Positions 63,832 to 64,000 of a DNA stretch of 64,000 nucleotides are shown piece by piece; the stretch's first letter is position 1; the number at the start of each line of letters is the position of its first letter. Under the pieces are notes generated by a model. It made no database searches. It was not told where the DNA came from and saw nothing but the letters and a program-made list of their open reading frames with translations. The DNA is from Lindgomyces ingoldianus (lineage: Eukaryota; Ascomycota; Dothideomycetes; Pleosporales; Lindgomycetaceae), in assembly GCF_010093535.1 (NCBI RefSeq), contig NW_022985187.1, positions 877,596 through 941,595 on the forward strand, read 5' to 3'. A program made the translations under genes and the position numbers.

Positions 63832-64000
63832 AATTCTTGTCCAGACTTTTCAGAGAATTTCCAGAGGCGTGAACATGTCGATATACGGATAGTAGAAGCT
63901 GGGCATAGGAATAACGAGTTGTTTGATATTCTTGCTGCTTTTTTCCAAGGCCCGCAGAACAATGTTCACGCCAACGACATCCACAAAGTCTTTATCTCTC
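63832..64000 (-). pseudogene. Leucine-rich-like fragment running off the window edge
   Basis: From the right edge on the minus strand the reading KDFVDVVGVNIVLRALEKSS and KNIKQLVIPMPSFYYPYID is open for about 50 codons, then meets a stop. The style matches the leucine-rich part of fungal F-box-like proteins and the other minus-strand remnants in this tract. The rest of the gene, if any, lies outside; it could be the 3' exon of an intact neighbour. Confidence 0.35.

Overview
This window is nuclear DNA of a filamentous ascomycete (Pezizomycotina). Evidence: short introns of about 50-70 bp with GTANGN donors and YAG acceptors, ascomycete-type orthologues (polo kinase, myosin-I ending in an acidic Trp tail, SIN3, SNT2, MPH1, ERO1), a GPI-type cell-wall protein, and AT-rich decayed repeats of the kind left by repeat-induced point mutation (RIP). 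A Leotiomycete-like genome is my best guess from the repeat style; this is inference. All exon boundaries were worked out by eye from splice consensus, frame and family knowledge.

Layout. 1-3.3 kb: AT-rich relic sequence and weak hypothetical ORFs. 3.3-25.2 kb: gene-dense core with OPA3-like (-), polo kinase (+), myosin-I (+), a GH3 beta-glucosidase with PA14 domain (+), SIN3 (+) and a DSBA/thioredoxin-fold protein (+). 25.2-30 kb: an island of decay. It holds a DUF6594-type membrane-protein pseudogene (-) with internal stops and a pseudogene with two retropepsin-like halves (+) broken by stops and frameshifts. 30-36 kb: alanyl-tRNA synthetase (-), probably made in mitochondrial and cytosolic forms; a divergent poly-Q protein (+); and a single-pass membrane protein with PPxY motifs (-). 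37-42.3 kb: SNT2-like chromatin reader (-). 42.3-45.8 kb: no supported gene. 45.8-56.2 kb: GPI-anchored Cys-rich protein (-), MPH1/FANCM helicase (+), rhodanese/Acr2-like protein (-), ERO1 (+) and DUS2 tRNA-dihydrouridine synthase (-). 56.3-64 kb: gene-poor tract with fragments resembling F-box/leucine-rich proteins, and a 613-bp hAT element with perfect terminal inverted repeats and an 8-bp target duplication.

The genes do not form a pathway cluster; they are mostly conserved cell-biology genes (cell cycle, actin motor, Rpd3/Sin3-linked chromatin control, DNA repair, ER oxidative folding, translation). SIN3 and SNT2 are both known partners of Rpd3-type deacetylase complexes in yeasts, but lie about 13 kb apart here with unrelated genes between. 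I found no convincing new multi-gene system. The most useful non-obvious points are a hidden last exon of ERO1 ending in RDEL, the double-retropepsin pseudogene, the hAT insertion, the stop-free introns in SIN3 and the two-start alanyl-tRNA synthetase.
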